Part shown: positions 12,801-27,800 of the stretch, one piece after another
Layout of the letters: each line of letters opens with the position of its first letter
Numbering within the stretch: position 1 is the stretch's first letter
NCBI GenBank assembly: GCA_037783545.1
Contig: JBBELK010000217.1
Location: 1,302,001-1,366,000 of the forward strand
Length of the DNA stretch: 64,000 bases
From: Henricia sp. BOLD:AAB3569
Taxonomy: Eukaryota > Echinodermata > Asteroidea > Spinulosida > Echinasteridae
Direction: 5' to 3'
The notes under the pieces: model-generated
The model's input: only the letters and a program-made list of their open reading frames with translations
The model's database searches: none
What the model was told of the DNA's origin: nothing
Translations under genes and position numbers: made by a program

Positions 12801-15800
12801 CCTTTTTCTTTCCAGACTGTATCAAGTGACGTTACTGTTGTAGGGACTGACCTTGAAGCTCTAGTCGGTGATCTTCAAGAGCTTTTGGAGAAGTTTCCAA
12901 AGTCCAATGCACCCCACCTCCTGGCTGATGTGGAAGGGTTAAGGAGCAAGTGTTCTGATTTGACACACAAAGGTCATCAAGTAAGTTGAAGCAGGGATAT
13001 AGTCAAGACCTTTATATAAATTCATCTTCAGTTTTCTTATATCATTTTCTTATTCTCAGGCAGAATCATTGCACTGGATAGTTAAAACCACATTCATCCT
13101 CCATTATCTTTCATTCTGAGCATCTTTCTGATGGATACCGGCGCAATACAAAAAACTCTGGATGCTAGGATAGGGCGACAATTTGTGTGTAAAAAAGCTA
13201 TATTAGGGCGACACGCTCTATTAGGGCGACATTTTGGTGTCAAAAACCATTTTTATTAGGACTAGAACCGTCTCTCTTAGGTCTGGAACCATTTTTGGAA
13301 GCTTCGGGTAAAAAATAAGGTGCCAATTTGAGTGATTCTTGCCGAAATTTTGGTGGTCCCCTGGGGGAAGCTTCCTGTAATGTCGCCCTATTGCGGCATC
13401 CAGAGTTCTTTAAATATTCATTATTATTATAAATACCTTAGACAGTTTATGCATCCATATTGGCTGAGAGCACGTCACATGGCCAGTTTTAAACGGACGA
13501 TAAAGACCAGTGATAATAACCGGCCGGCTGGCTTGCATTTGTGCCTGTTCCCTAGTCAGCGCATATAGAACACGCACACAGAAACTGCACGCTCCCGAAA
13601 GCAAAATGTGCACTGTGACAGAATGTACCTGGTCGTGTGTGTACGCATACAACACGTCTGCATTACGCGTAATGCGCGCGATTAAACAAACAAATTGACG
13701 CACAGCAAGCAGTTTAAACAAACAACGCGTTTAAGGAAAAATGTGAAACATGGCAAAAAGACAGGCTAATTTTGGTAAGTTTTACTGATTTACACAAAAA
13801 GGTATTTATGAATGGGATTAAAAGTGAGTTTGGCCAGTCTTAAAGGCCCATTGTATCATTTGCAATGACCCAATTTTGTTTTTCATGAGTTGACAAGAAA
13901 AACCTTACTCAAAGTGTTGATAGCAATGGTAACAAACACCACATGAATTTATTTCCATCCAAAATGGTATTTCATGCTGGAAATTTACAACTGAAGGTGG
14001 TTTTCTAAAAAAGTCCTGTGCACGGGACTTTTTTACAATTCACTTGTACACAAAATCCATATATAGATTTTCAAGGTTTTCTGAAGCATTGATGCATCTA
14101 AGTAGCTAAAATTTCTTCAGGCTAGTTTACCAACAATCTTCCTTAGATATGTTACACTCTTATTCCACGAATCTGTAAAAAGTTGCAAATGATACATATC
14201 GCCTTTAAACGACGTGCTGAAAATCACATAATCACAAAAACACTTTTCTCCCAAGTTGATTCTGTGGTTTTCAGTGCGTTGTTTTATTCCATATTTTCTC
14301 TACACTGCTTTTTCTTGAAGCAACGCACATCGAATTTACGTGTGAAATCAAGCCCAACTCTAACACTGTTCATCTTTGCTATCAGGTGCAGGAGACTTTA
14401 AAGGACGCCTTGCTGATCCGATGTCAGGCTTCCCTCGGGGAGGTTGCAGAGGAGATTAAATTGGATGTAGATGACCTGAACAACTTGGCCAGCATTCAGG
14501 GAGAACCGGAGATACTGGAGAAACGACTGAATGACATCAAGGTTGGTTTGGCTTGAAATCTAAGGCTCTTGGAATCATTGGATTTCATTTATCTATCTAG
14601 CATGAGTGGAACATGGAATAATGTACTGTATTAAATGGGGGGTGTTATGGCCGAGCGGTCTAGCGCGTCGAACTCAGGTTCCTGTGCCAGTACTAGAATG
14701 CGGGTTCGATTCCGGGCAGTGACACTTGTGATCTTGAGCAAGGCACTTAATCACACTTGTTCCGTCCTTCGGAAGGGATGTAAAGCCGTTGGTCCAGTGT
14801 GTTACATGTAACGCACTTTAAAGATCCCAGAGCATTCTTTCGTGAATTATTATTTTATTGTTTGGTTTATTTCAAAAATAAAAACATCACAGCCTTTTAG
14901 GGAGGCTGAATTAAGTCTTATTTTTACAATATTAAAAATTTATATAAATATATATTAACATTAAAAAAGATACTCAGATGTGGACAACAATGACAACAAC
15001 TCAGACACGGGCAACAATGACAGCAACTCAGACATGGGCAACAGAGACAGTAGCACAAAGAAGGACAGAAAAACAATACAAAAATACAAAAATTACAAAC
15101 TGGAAGCTGGAAAAATACTTTACAAACTTAACTGTTCTTTGTGTTCCATAGTCTACAGAGATAAGGTACAGGACTGTTTTTGTACCGGTTAGTTTTGCAG
15201 CGAGGAATGGAGAGGTGATTACCGTTTCTTAAGTTATGACTATGAGATTGTGTTCTTTGTTCAGGAAGCCAGCTACTAAATGTATCATCTTTAAGAAGGT
15301 TACATACAAATTTATAACAAATTTCCTCTCTTCTATTAGCAAGGGTACAGAGTCCGAGTACAGTTAGTGATTGTTCATATCCATTGTATTGAGATCCAAG
15401 TATAATTCTGCACGCCCTTTTTTGGAAGAGCAAGGGGAGGGATTCCACGGTGTCTCTGGCCGTTTCTAATTCAACTTAGAAGTTGATAGTTATTCGAATA
15501 TCTATGTTAATTGATCCCATTCCTGTAATTGGCGGTTCTTCCGCTGTTGGATGTGGTGAATAAATAATTTTAAAAAACGTGCATAAAACCCACTTTTTTT
15601 CACCACAGTTAGGGGTGCATCTTGTACACAGAGATAGCCTGGCATGGCCAGTGGTCTAATAACCATGCAGTTTCATTTCTGTTGTAACCACATGAGGGTT
15701 TATTGGTATTTGTGTGCTTAATGGTGTGCAGTAATATCTCCTTTTAACACCACCTGATATAAAGCTCCTTTTTCTAAGTCCAGGCTGTTGCATTAGTTCT

Positions 15801-18800
15801 GACTCTTAAAGAATGATTTTTTTAAAATTTGTTTATTTATTTAATGGGTTTAATGAACTTAAATTTGCCGCCCGTAGGCTGAATTGCATAAGTTTTACAT
15901 AATGGGTGGCGCCATTAGCAGCCAATGGCCAGAGACAACGGGGAATCCCCTTACTTTACGCGAAACATTGCCTCTGGGATCTTTTAAAGTGTTACACAAC
16001 ACACTGGACCAACGGCTTCTCTTCTGAAGGATGGAGCAAGTGTGTTTTATTGCCTTGCTCAAGGGCACAGGTACCACGGCCGGGTATCAAACCCGCAACC
16101 CCAAGTGTTAACCCGGATGTTGTGAGTCAGTGACCCAAACCACTCGACCCAAACCACGCCATAACTTTCACTGAATTTGAAAGATGTTGCCAAATTTTTT
16201 AAAATGTCAAAATATCTTGTATTCAGGAGCTAAAGAGCAACTCAATTCCCAGGCATGAATCTCGGCTCTCATCAGTCAGTGCCAAATTGAACAAACTGCT
16301 TCCCCTGCTCTCCGATCACCAACAATCACTCATCACTCAGGACACTCGAGCAACACAAGACCAACTGAGCCATCTCTGCCTCTCTCTGGACGAGGCTGAG
16401 AGAGCCTTAGAGTCCTGCTTGCTTGAATGTCGAGACTTCAAGGAGACAGCCGATGCCATTGCGGGAGAGCATGGAGATGCTGAGAGATTGCTGGAGGCTG
16501 AATTGGTGCCTTGCTCAACTGTGGAGGAGAGGAAGGCTCAACTGAAGAATTTACAGGTGGGTCATCCTCATTCCGCCAAGTTAGTGCACAATATACAGCG
16601 GTGTCCATGTAGCATCAGTATAAGTTGTCTTATACTCGTTTCATACAGGCGCACCAGAGTCGTTGTATTGTCTCTCCGATTAAATTATGGTTTCCAACCG
16701 GCGTTCCTAATGCGAGCCGTGCGCATACTAAAGATTGACGTCTGAAACCAAGTCGCTCCTAAGTCGTTCTAACCGACTGGAACAGTCGATCTTTCGACTT
16801 CTGGTAAACCAAGTCGCTCCAAACTGTTTCATACGTCGAACTTAATTCAAATTTCTGGGATAATTTAGTTCGACGCGACTCTGGTGAAACGGGTGTAAAT
16901 TAGATACTGAAATTTTGTTCGTACATTAAGATATTTATGGTATTTATGGGCAGAATTATGGGATGGGTATGGGGATAGGGGTGGGGGAGAGGTGGGAAGT
17001 TTTTCTTTCTTTGTATCGCCCATGACAAGGCCAATAGGCCTTTTAAGGTAAGGGCTACCAAGGTCAAGTGCAGAGAAATCAACCCCTCACACCGAAACAA
17101 GACAGGATTAACCAGTCTCTTTACGATACGAGTGGGGCTGGAAGGGGTAACTAGTTCGTATCGAGACAACTCTGCCCCTATTTGTAAGCAAAGTGGTAAA
17201 GTGCCTTGCTCAAGGGCACAAGTGTCACTACCTGTCGTGGTCAGGATTCAAACCCACGTTACAGTATCTGGCACAAGAACTTGAGTTTGATGCACTAGAC
17301 CACGATGCTGTAACACCCCACAAGTGGGAGACGGGGGTGGGAGATGAGTGTGGGGAAAGGGTTGGGGGACACGGGTAGGGGAAGAGATGGGGTTTGGGGT
17401 GCGGTGTGGCACGGGCGGGGGAGGGGGTGTTGGATGGGGATAATAGGATAGGTAGAATGTTTAACATGAGCCATGTTAATTGGACAAATCAATAATTGAT
17501 ATGTAGTAGTGAGTCATGACGTCTTTGCCATTGTAGTTAACCTCTGACTCTCGTACAGGCTTTGGCACAGCGGTTAGAAAGGGAGAGAGCTATTTTGACA
17601 TCAGTTGACCTGAAAGCAGATAGAGTGCACTCACAATGTGGTACTAAGATACCATTGGATTGTGCTTCTTGGCTACAGCAGGAATACACTCGCATTCAAG
17701 CAAGAGTTAAGGTAGGATGAGTTGATCATGTTTGCTAATTGCATGGATGCAGTATTTACTACTATATTTCATGGCAAGGCTGGCAGTTTTGGGTTTTGTG
17801 GTCCATCCTACGTGCACTATATGACAAAATTCTTAAAAATTTGCCCAATTTATCTAATATCACAAGCAAATTTCATCCATGACTTTCATCAAAAATAAAT
17901 AGACAGCATCAAATTGTTTGTAATGTGTGCTGTCGTGAGAATTAATACATGATTTACTCACACGAAAAATTTAGCAGTCATTGCCATTTTAAATGCATAG
18001 TTCCGAGATTGCCCAGTTAACCCCGCCCCTTAGATAGTGTTGCTATGTGCTCACAAGCCATCGCCAAAAAATGGCGACACACAACGTACAAAGCAACGGG
18101 ACTCGGCATGGAAAGCACAGATTCATTGGAGAAAACTCAAAGGTATTTATGTTTTAGGGTCGACAGTTACCGTAGCACACACTGAGCGAAGGGCTAGTAA
18201 TGCAGGGATGCCATATATTCATAAAAATGCGCTTTCCTACCTTTGAACAGCGAATCGCCCGACATTGAAACCAAAATTCACCCGGTCACTGGCGCATACA
18301 ACATACAAACTGTATGGGCAGAAAATCGCGTGATTGTGTGATGATTGCATCACTTTGACCTATGTGGGCGCCGTCTGCTAGCTCTGTTGTGATTGGTCGG
18401 TGGGTTCGGCTTGATTGACAGGTCGGAACTATGCATTGTTCACTGAACCACCTCTTGAGAGGGATCCCAGAGCTCATGGATCTCAATCAGGGTCTGCGCG
18501 AAGTGAATGAGTGTACCTGAGATCTGCGCAGATCTGCAGCCGATTTTACGAACAATTGCGTAGCTTGCCCAATTTTTGAAAATGGCATAAGCCCCATAGG
18601 CTTGCGTGAAATTATCACAGGAATGTTGCGCAGCTTATGCAATAAAAAGTTGCGCAAGTGGGCTTACGCAGCGCGTAAGGATTCGTGAAATCGGCTGCTG
18701 GATTTGGATCTGGATCTGTTCGAAACAGATATGCCCAAGTGCACTTCAAACTTCGGATGTCCATTTCCTTCATTCCCAAATAGTCTATATCATCTTTCTA

Positions 18801-21800
18801 AAATGAACATCAAAAATGCACTTGCATTTAACAATAAAAATATGAACAAGTATACAGCCCCAGCTGTGCCTGTTAAGCGGGCCTCCCACTGTGCGATTTT
18901 TGCCACGAATTGGTACGATTTGGTACGATTACCAGAGACTGTCATTCGTGGCAAAATCGCACAGTGGGAGGCCCGCTTTAGGCATTCATGAGCCAATCAA
19001 ACACACAACACCTTCACTACCGTCACCCATTTGCTCCTGGGTGGAGATCTAAGGGCTCAGTGCAACAAAAGAAAGTTTGTACCAAAAAGAATAAGTTTTA
19101 AATGAGCAAAAATCCTTGAACTTTACAGGAAGCAACTGACCAGGTTAACCAAGGAATATTGCAACACGAAGAGTTCTTGAAGACGACCGATGAAGCAGAA
19201 ACATTCCTTCAGCAGGCTGAGGAGGCACTGACAACTTGTGGTGATCCATCGGGCGATCAGAACACCTGCCAAGAGAAACTACAAACATCGGAGGTAGGCC
19301 ATATCCGATTTTCATTGGCTTTGGCCAATGTCATTCATCTTGATCCTGAAATGGACACTCGCTTTGAAATACAGGTCGCTTGGTCACAGGAATTAACTTG
19401 GAGCTGATTAAAAATTGTAAAATAATATTTAAAAAAGACTTGTCATTTGCTTATTTTTCACTTGTGAGTACTAATAGATAAAGCATCTCTTTGGATCTTT
19501 TGGCTCCAAAAATTCCTCAAAATTGATACTTTATTTACAGAGATATATGGTTATTTCATGTCAATTTAAATTTTGTAACTCTGGTATTTCATATTATTTT
19601 GAAACACCTCTTGTTTGCATATTTACTTTCACAGAACTTGTTAGCCAAACAGGACAAAGTACAATCCCACCTAGACTCGGCGACACAAGCCCACGACACC
19701 CTCACTCCACTAACAACATCCAGTGGCAAAACATCCATGGTTGCTAGGATCCAGCTGCTGCAAGGCCAGTGGAATCGGGTCGTGGCCGGTTTGAACCAGT
19801 GCAAAGCCATTCTGAAGGACAGGCTGCAAGCATGGAAGCAGTATGAACTGGATCTAACCGACCTGGACCAGTGGTTGCAAAGGTGGGATGCATCCGTTGG
19901 CAGGGCTTCTGAGCTGCAAGAGGATCTCCCTGAGAAGGCATCACAACTGGAGGAAGTTAAGGTCAGGAGTCATACCTTCAATGTTTTTCTCCCAAAAAAG
20001 GAGTCCTCCAGATTTTGCAACATACTAGCTGAAAAATGGCCGATCTTGTGATTCCTGGATTGTCAATTAACAACCTCTGAGATTTTTTTGGAAATCGGGA
20101 AATCAACCTATTTTCCCAGGTGTCTTTTCGAAAATCCTGGAACATTGACAGCTCTGAATTTTTTGTTGTTGAGATTTTTGCCTCAAAGCTGTACAATAAA
20201 AATACCAATGACATTTTTGACCGTTTTGTGTTCACAAACGCACATTCATTATTAGAACTATATTTTCCTTCCACAGCTGCTGAAAGCAGAGATGGAGAAC
20301 CAATCGGACAGAATCCAAAACTTCCACCAGATGTCACAGTCTCTGGCAGCTGACAATGCCCGGGATGCCCCTGACGTCACTGAGCAAGTAGAAACACAAG
20401 CCGATAACGTACAGCAACAGTATCAAGACCTATTGGATAGAGTCAGTGTAAGTATGGAACAACTCCTAGATGTCTAGTGAGGCCTTGATACCTTTGGGGC
20501 ATTTCTTACGAAAGCAAGTGCAAATTTGATGTTTCAGGGGTATATTTATGCCTTGAATTCCCCCAAACTGTAACTGTACTCTACAAAAATAAAAACTAAT
20601 TCCATCCCAATTAAAATATCAATTCTTGATGAGGACAGAAGTTTGTTGAGTACAGTGAACTTGTGGGTAACATCGACTGATCACTTTGGAATTGCTTTCA
20701 AGACTGTTCCACTTCAGTTATTGGAGAGGTTTCGCACTGTCACGAATACCGATACGGATACGTCATGACTTTATGCGCTTCGTGTGACGCGTAACCGAAG
20801 TACATATGTTTTCATACGCGTTGACTACGGTTATCGGCCTTCATACGCGTAGCATAAAAACGGATACCGGTTATATGCAGATTTTTCGCTTTATCTGTGA
20901 TGGATTAATAAGTTGTATGCATTTTGTTTCTTTTTGATGTATAATCCGTGAATATAGATCAAATTTAATGTGTGATGCCCACTGCAGATTTAGCAGATAT
21001 GTACACGTACATTTACACAGTGCGAAACCTCGTTCAGTGTGCGCATCGACGTGAACGGTTACCATTATCATATCCGTGTTCGTAACTGTATTCGTCACCT
21101 TGCAAAACCTCTCTATTTAGTCCATCACCAAGTTGACCTGTTTGAACAAAGTGATTCCCACAACAATGAAATGTGACATTTCCTGTTTCTGAGAGAATCT
21201 TGTAGTAATGGACTCTCAGAAAACCCATTTTGTTGGGTTTCAACTCGAGTTGAATGAGCTGACCACTGGGTCTGTATGTACGTCTCTCAAACAGCCCTAG
21301 AAGGGCACGAGCTCTGGGTAGCACTTCAGGCAGAGTGGTACACCCTGCCTCACCAGCTCTTACAGAGACTGGTGCAGTCAACCTTGCCACAAGAGGTGGT
21401 CATACACATTACTGACCAATAAAATGTTACAACTCCCAACCTCTTTGCTCTTTCATTCAGAGTATAATTGACTCCTTTTTTTCTTCGTACCGCATAGTTT
21501 TAACTTAAATGAATATTTGCTGCAAAGCTTATGATGTCAAGTTCACATTTGAGTCTTTCCACGGTAAAGGGGGCATTTTGGCAACACGGACCATATTTTC
21601 CAGAAAATACCTTTCTCTGGTCTCAAAATAAAAGAAATAAGTTTCAGTTGTTCTGAAGAGATAACTTAGTCCCAAAAAAGGGTTACAAATAGTGTGACAA
21701 CATACCTTTCTAAAAACCATGTGTACAAATTTCCAATGTACGCTTGTAACCGGGACGGACACTTGTGTTACATTTTAGGCTGTCCCGGTTACGAGCGTAT

Positions 21801-24800
21801 ATTGGACATTTCTCAAAAATATTGTCTGTGTTGCCAAAATTCCCCCTTTACTGTGGAAAGACCCACTTGCATATACATAACTTATTAATGGTCTTTTGCG
21901 TCATTGTCTTTTGCGTCATCATTCAGTAATTGTAGTAAATTGTAACTTGTGTGATCGTGCTGCGCTTGCAGGCCATCTGTTGTGATCAGGAAGAAGCCGT
22001 TCTCGCTCACCAATCTTGGGAAGAGGCCGTCCATGACATGTCAGGCGTCATTAAGGCTGTAGAGGATGGGCTCAGTCAAACCATCGTGACGCCATCGGAT
22101 GCAGGAGAGCTTACAGCCAAGATGCAGTGTCTTAAAGTATGTTGGACAAATCCAAAGTTGACTTGAAATGATCCTTAACAGAGTAAGATGATAAACCAGT
22201 AAATTGTGTGGCAGTTGAAATTAGGGGCCCACTAATAACGCATTATCGGCTGTTTCTATTGCCTAAAGTGCACTGGCAAAAAAATGTTTAAAGGCCCATT
22301 GTATCATTTGTGATGACCCAATTTTGTTTTTCAAGAGTTGACAAGAAAAACCTTACTCAAAGTGTTGATAGCAAAGGTAACAAACACCACATAAATTTAT
22401 TTCCGTCAAAAATTTATTTCCGTCAAAAATGTTGGAAAATGACAACCGAAGGTGGATTTCTAAAAATGTCCTGTGCTCTGGATTTTTTTTACCATCCACT
22501 TGTACACAAAATTCATATATAGATTTGCAAGGTTTTCTAAAGCACTGATGCATCTATGTAGCTAAAAAAATATTTTACACTCTTATTCCACGAATTTGCA
22601 AAAAGTTGTATTTTGCGAAACATACATAGGGCCTTTAAGGCTGTTTTTACAGGATAACGGACATTAGAGGAAAACGGTACTGAAGCATTCCTGAAATGGT
22701 AATCGTGCTCGGTAGAAAGACACTAATTGTTGCATTTCTATACCAGCATCAAGGATAAGCTAGGAAGGAATGCTACAGTTACAGATGGCTAACTTCGCAG
22801 GTGCAGTCATGCATTTCAACACACAATACATTGTTTAAACTTTCTCTGTGAAATATAGTGATGCTTGCCGTGGAAGCCACCTTTTTTTAATAACAATAAT
22901 AAAATTATAGACGTCTGCCTAGTATGCATGAGGTTGTGTGGGTTCAAGTCCCACCCGAGCACGCTAAGAGTTTTAGCATGTCCTCGGGAAACGCACTTAT
23001 AGCAGTGTTACAAATATTCATATGAAAGATTTGTTTAAAAATTAATTTGATGATAATGTGACTTTTGATTGATTTTTGTTTTTTTAAGGAGCTGCAAGAC
23101 AAACGCCCATCTGGTCAAGCCAAGCTTAATGAGCTGCAGGACTGCACCCAGAAGGCTGTAGCCTCCACTTCAGCCACTGGGCAATCCAGACTGGACCAGC
23201 AAACTGCAGAACTCGATGAGAGATGGGAGAAAGCACTGGCCAAGGTAGCTGAATCGGAGGCTAAGCTTTCCCTGAATCTGCAGCAGAGGAAAGACTATGA
23301 CAGAAAGAGGGACGAATTTGAGAGGTGGTTGGCTGAGACGGAAGTTGAATTGAGGGATTCATGCCATCTGCAGGCAGACGTGTCCGGAAAGAAGGAAGCT
23401 TGTCAAAAATGCCAGGTTTGATCAAAAACGTTTCTTTTTGCACGTTTTCTTTTTTCGACAGAATTTTATATAAGCACTGAAGCTAAAGCTTATGAAGATG
23501 GTTTCTAACCTGTTTAAATTAAATTGTTTAAATTAAGTCCAATGCGTATGGTAAATGCGGAACACCCAAAATTGTTAAGTCTCGTTAGTTATACAGGCCT
23601 TGAAATAGCCCATGGCAAATTGCCATCGGTGCCCTATGCTTTTGCTGTGTTGCCCTTAAAAAGTTCTAACACAAATTTTCCATTTCTTCATTCAGGTGCC
23701 CTTTACTTAGGGAAAATTGTCGTGCCCTTTTGAAAATGATTTTCGAGGCCTGGTTTTATGCTCAGCCACTGTTCCGCAAGCTGGGTGGCGAAAAAATGAC
23801 ACTGTCAATTTTGCGTCACTAGAAAGCCCCATGCGAATGGGCGTCATATTGTAAAACAATGATAAACACATGTTGAGATCATGTAACTTTTGTGTGGACC
23901 TGAATAATGAGGTGACACATTACTTTAAGTTTTACCAAGGTTTTACATGGCCAAGGACATTCTGTGGGCCAAACAAACAAATTCAAAGTGCAGACATGCA
24001 GAAGAATTATCATGATGAAATGCTAACAGTGGCTTGTTGTAAAAAATTCCTATGTAGACACGAATAATGCCAGTCTTCCGGCTATAGCCGAACTCTGGCT
24101 TTTTCTTATTTTGGAAAAAGAAATCCGGCAAAGCCTTTTTTCCAGGCTGGAAAAGTAAACGGCCGGAAATATCAGGAGAATATATTTTTAACTCTTCAAG
24201 TCCCAAAAAATGTGGAAAATTGTCTCACTTTAATACTGATCAACGATGTCCGGATATGCCATGTATGTCATGTATGTACAGCCTATGTACACGCACGTAG
24301 CACGTTTTCCCCAATGATTTGCACACATGCAGTATACTGTATCCCGGCCATAGTCATTCACGGCTAAAGTATCGCGAAACCAGACTATCGATCAGAAGTA
24401 CATAGAGGGCGCTGTATCCATACAGCAGTGGTTAGATCACATACATATCCATTGCACTCATACTGTCAATGTACATACTGTGCTGGCGAATCCATGTGCA
24501 CAAATACACGTAGTTATGGTAGTGGATTTTTTTCCGGCCCTGAAGGTAAGAGCCACTGGCATCCCTGGAGACGGTTTAAGACAAAGTGGAATCAAGTTGA
24601 CATTGCCACCCCTTCCACCTCTGTGGTCCAGGTTCGACTCTCTTTCAGGCCAGAATGTGTAAATGCATTTTTCAGTCCGTTTGATCCTGTGGTTTTCCCT
24701 ATATGTTTGTAGGGTTTCCTAACACTTCTAAAACTGAGCATTTCTTACCTTTTCATGCTTTCTTGTAGAATCTACTAGAAGACATAATCAAACATGAGCC

Positions 24801-27800
24801 CCAGCTGAACGAACTGATGCACGGTGCGCAGCAGTTGCTGGATACTAGCATTGAAAGCATCTCTGTTAGATACTATGGCCTGAGAAACTCGGCCAATGTA
24901 AGTACGCATTACCAGTGATGTTAATCCCCCGTCACTCACACGTTTAAAGTAAGACTGACCCTATTGTAGTATCTCTTGATAACCCTTGGGTTCCCCTGTC
25001 TCTATTTGTCAATTAGTGACAGTATTACATTTGTTAATTAGTGACAGTAAGTTTTACAAAAATTAGTTCAATGCGGATAAGGTGGTAAAATCTCTCCTAT
25101 AATTCATTCACTGTCGTCAGGAATCGTTAGAGACTGCAAGCAGAGCCTTGGACGAACACGAACTGTACAACCAGAGCACGGATGAACTACAGACATGGCT
25201 AGGCGAGGCAGAAAGGGTCTTGAGTAAGAATCAAGAGATAACACCACGCAAGGAAGAATTGAAAAAGCAGCTGCAAGCTCTCAAGGTATGGCTAAGGAAT
25301 TGGGTCCATCTTTTTGTAATTTGTTGTTTCTACTGGACAACTGTTTTTTATTTTTTGTCACCCACTAACCAACAAACGAATTTACGGTCAATCAGTGTAT
25401 TTCTCCTCGGCCGCGGTAGTCTCGGGAAGTCTCGGTAATCAGTATCTTTCAGTCAGGGTAAAAGTCGGGGGGATTTGAGAAAAATGCCTCAAATCAAGTA
25501 AAAATCAGGGAATTTGATTTGTCCAAAAGAGAAAGTGCTCAGTCTTTTATGTTATTGTTTCATGTCTAAATACGTCAAAATAATTATTCTGGAATTTTGA
25601 AATTTCATCTGGAAAAACTCGGGTGGGGAGGGGGGGGGGGGGGGGGGGAGGGGGGGGGGGGGGGAGGGGGAGGGGGAGGGGGGGGAATCGGGGAATTTTG
25701 CTTTCATGAAATTATATGTCACAATGTACATGCAGACTTGAAAAGTTCATCTATTTATTTAGCAGCATGTAATTTTTGTTATTGGTAATGCCTAAAAACG
25801 GGTTTTTTTTAATGAATTGGACCATGTCAAAACTATAAAAAAAATCACTATTGTATAATATCACTATTGTATAAAGAAAACACTACATAAGAAAAAAAGT
25901 GAAATGTCACTGATAATAACCCTAACCATGCCACATCCATCTGTCAGGAGGTAGTGTAAATTATGCTGATGGATCCAGATCCAACATGGTTAGGGTTAAG
26001 GAGTAAGAAAAACAAATAGTTGAAGCACAAACATTTTTGTGAATAAATTTATTTTATTTCCTAAATCCGCCCATTTCATTTCCATTTTTTTACATTATCT
26101 TATCCTTTCCAGAACCAGGAACAGAATCTCAGAGTTGGTCATCAAAAACTGGACAATACTTCAGCCAGAGCAGACGCTGTCTTCACATTGACCGCACCAT
26201 CAGGTCAAGACACCATCCAGCATGCTCTGTCTGATCAGACAAATGCCCTGATTGGACTTGGCACCAGGAGCAGTGAGGCCAAGGACCAATTTGAAGGGGT
26301 GGTAGATAAGTGGGATGCTCATGATGTGGGATGCAAGAAGCTCTCTGATTGGTTGATGAATGCAGAGATGATGCTTGCAAATCTGGAGAAGCCATGTGTG
26401 TATCTGGAGGAGAAGAAAACGCAATATGAAAAACTGGTGGTAAGGAATTCCACAGTTTTAACTACTCACAATACATTAGGGATATGGTGGGGTGTACGCA
26501 GATATTTAATTGAGGGTATGCATTACGCTTGAATGATTTGTATATGATTAGCCAATTGTTTTAGCATGACAGACACACCTTGTCATAGTAATAGGTGAAA
26601 ACAATCATTTTGAAGGAAAACAAATACAACATACCAATATTCCTAACTTATTGTGAGTAGTGTATGTAAAACGCATTACACTGTATGAAATGTCATATAA
26701 GAATGGGACATTATTATTATTATTATTGACTATTTGGCCTAGGTCTCTACATCATGACTTTTCCCAAATGTGGCAAATGGTGGTTTGCATTACAGGTTTA
26801 TGTTTCCTTGACATAGTTGAACACATTTTCATTGAAAACCCAGAAAACTTTGAAACGCGTTTCGTGGACCCTTAAACTTTCCACAAATATACTTGAGATT
26901 TGGAACCTGACTTTCGAGACAAAAAATGGACTTTGGACTTGACTTAAAAAAATGACTTGGTTGCAACCTGATTCATCATATTTTTAAAGTGTAAAATTCT
27001 TCAATATTGATAAACTCTGGTGCTATATAAAACTGACTGTTGTGCATAATCATTTTATTATTTTTAAAAATGTGAATATGAATTGCTTCCTTGTTTTTCA
27101 GTCATTGGATCATGATGTCAGCTCCCATCAAGATGATGTTGGCAGTTTGACCCCTCAAGCCAAAGGCCTAGCAGCAGTCGGTATATCAGATCCTAAAGTC
27201 TTAGCCAAGGCAGAACAAATCACGGATGAATATCAGGACTTGTGTGGACGGGTTAAGGTTGGTTCCGTTAGAATGATCCTTTATCTTACATGTGGTCTTT
27301 TTTAGGGCATACTTGCATTGTTGTCCAGTTTTAAAGTGTACGTTTGTGTTCATATACGGTTAAAAAATAAAAACAAATTTTATTCTGACCGAAAGATCAA
27401 GGAGGCGAAGAGTTGTAACATTTTATCGGTCAGTAATGTGTGTGAACACATCTTGCAGCAAGGCTGCACCACTCTGCCTCAAGGGCTTCCTTGAGGTCCT
27501 TTACTTTTTGTTTGGGAGACATGCAGCTCCAGAGGTCAGCTTATCCCACGCAGGTTTGTTCGGGTTGAAAACACAACCCGGATGAAATCACCGAAGCATA
27601 ACAGTTTTGAAAGTGATTCCAAAGTAAGAGTATGTGATTTGGTTTATGTCAGGGAGAATGAATGATTCAAACCGGCTGCTCAACACCAGCCAGCTCGTGT
27701 GGTCGAGTGGTTAAGGTGTTGCCTAGTATGCAGGAGGTCATGGTTCGAGTCCCACCTGAGCACGCTATGAGGTTTTTCCTCATGGTGTCTCGGGGAAGCA

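Noticed and set aside
21034-21390. 118-codon minus-strand ORF as a host gene
   Set aside because: It lies across the Tc1-like remnant and the nested MITE; the plus-strand reading fits the transposase C-terminus better.
25597-25788. Glycine-rich ORF
   Set aside because: It comes entirely from the poly-G tract and does not join any exon frame.
25917-25998. Interstitial telomere repeat
   Set aside because: Only two TTAGGG-like units occur at each end of a hairpin; there is no array.
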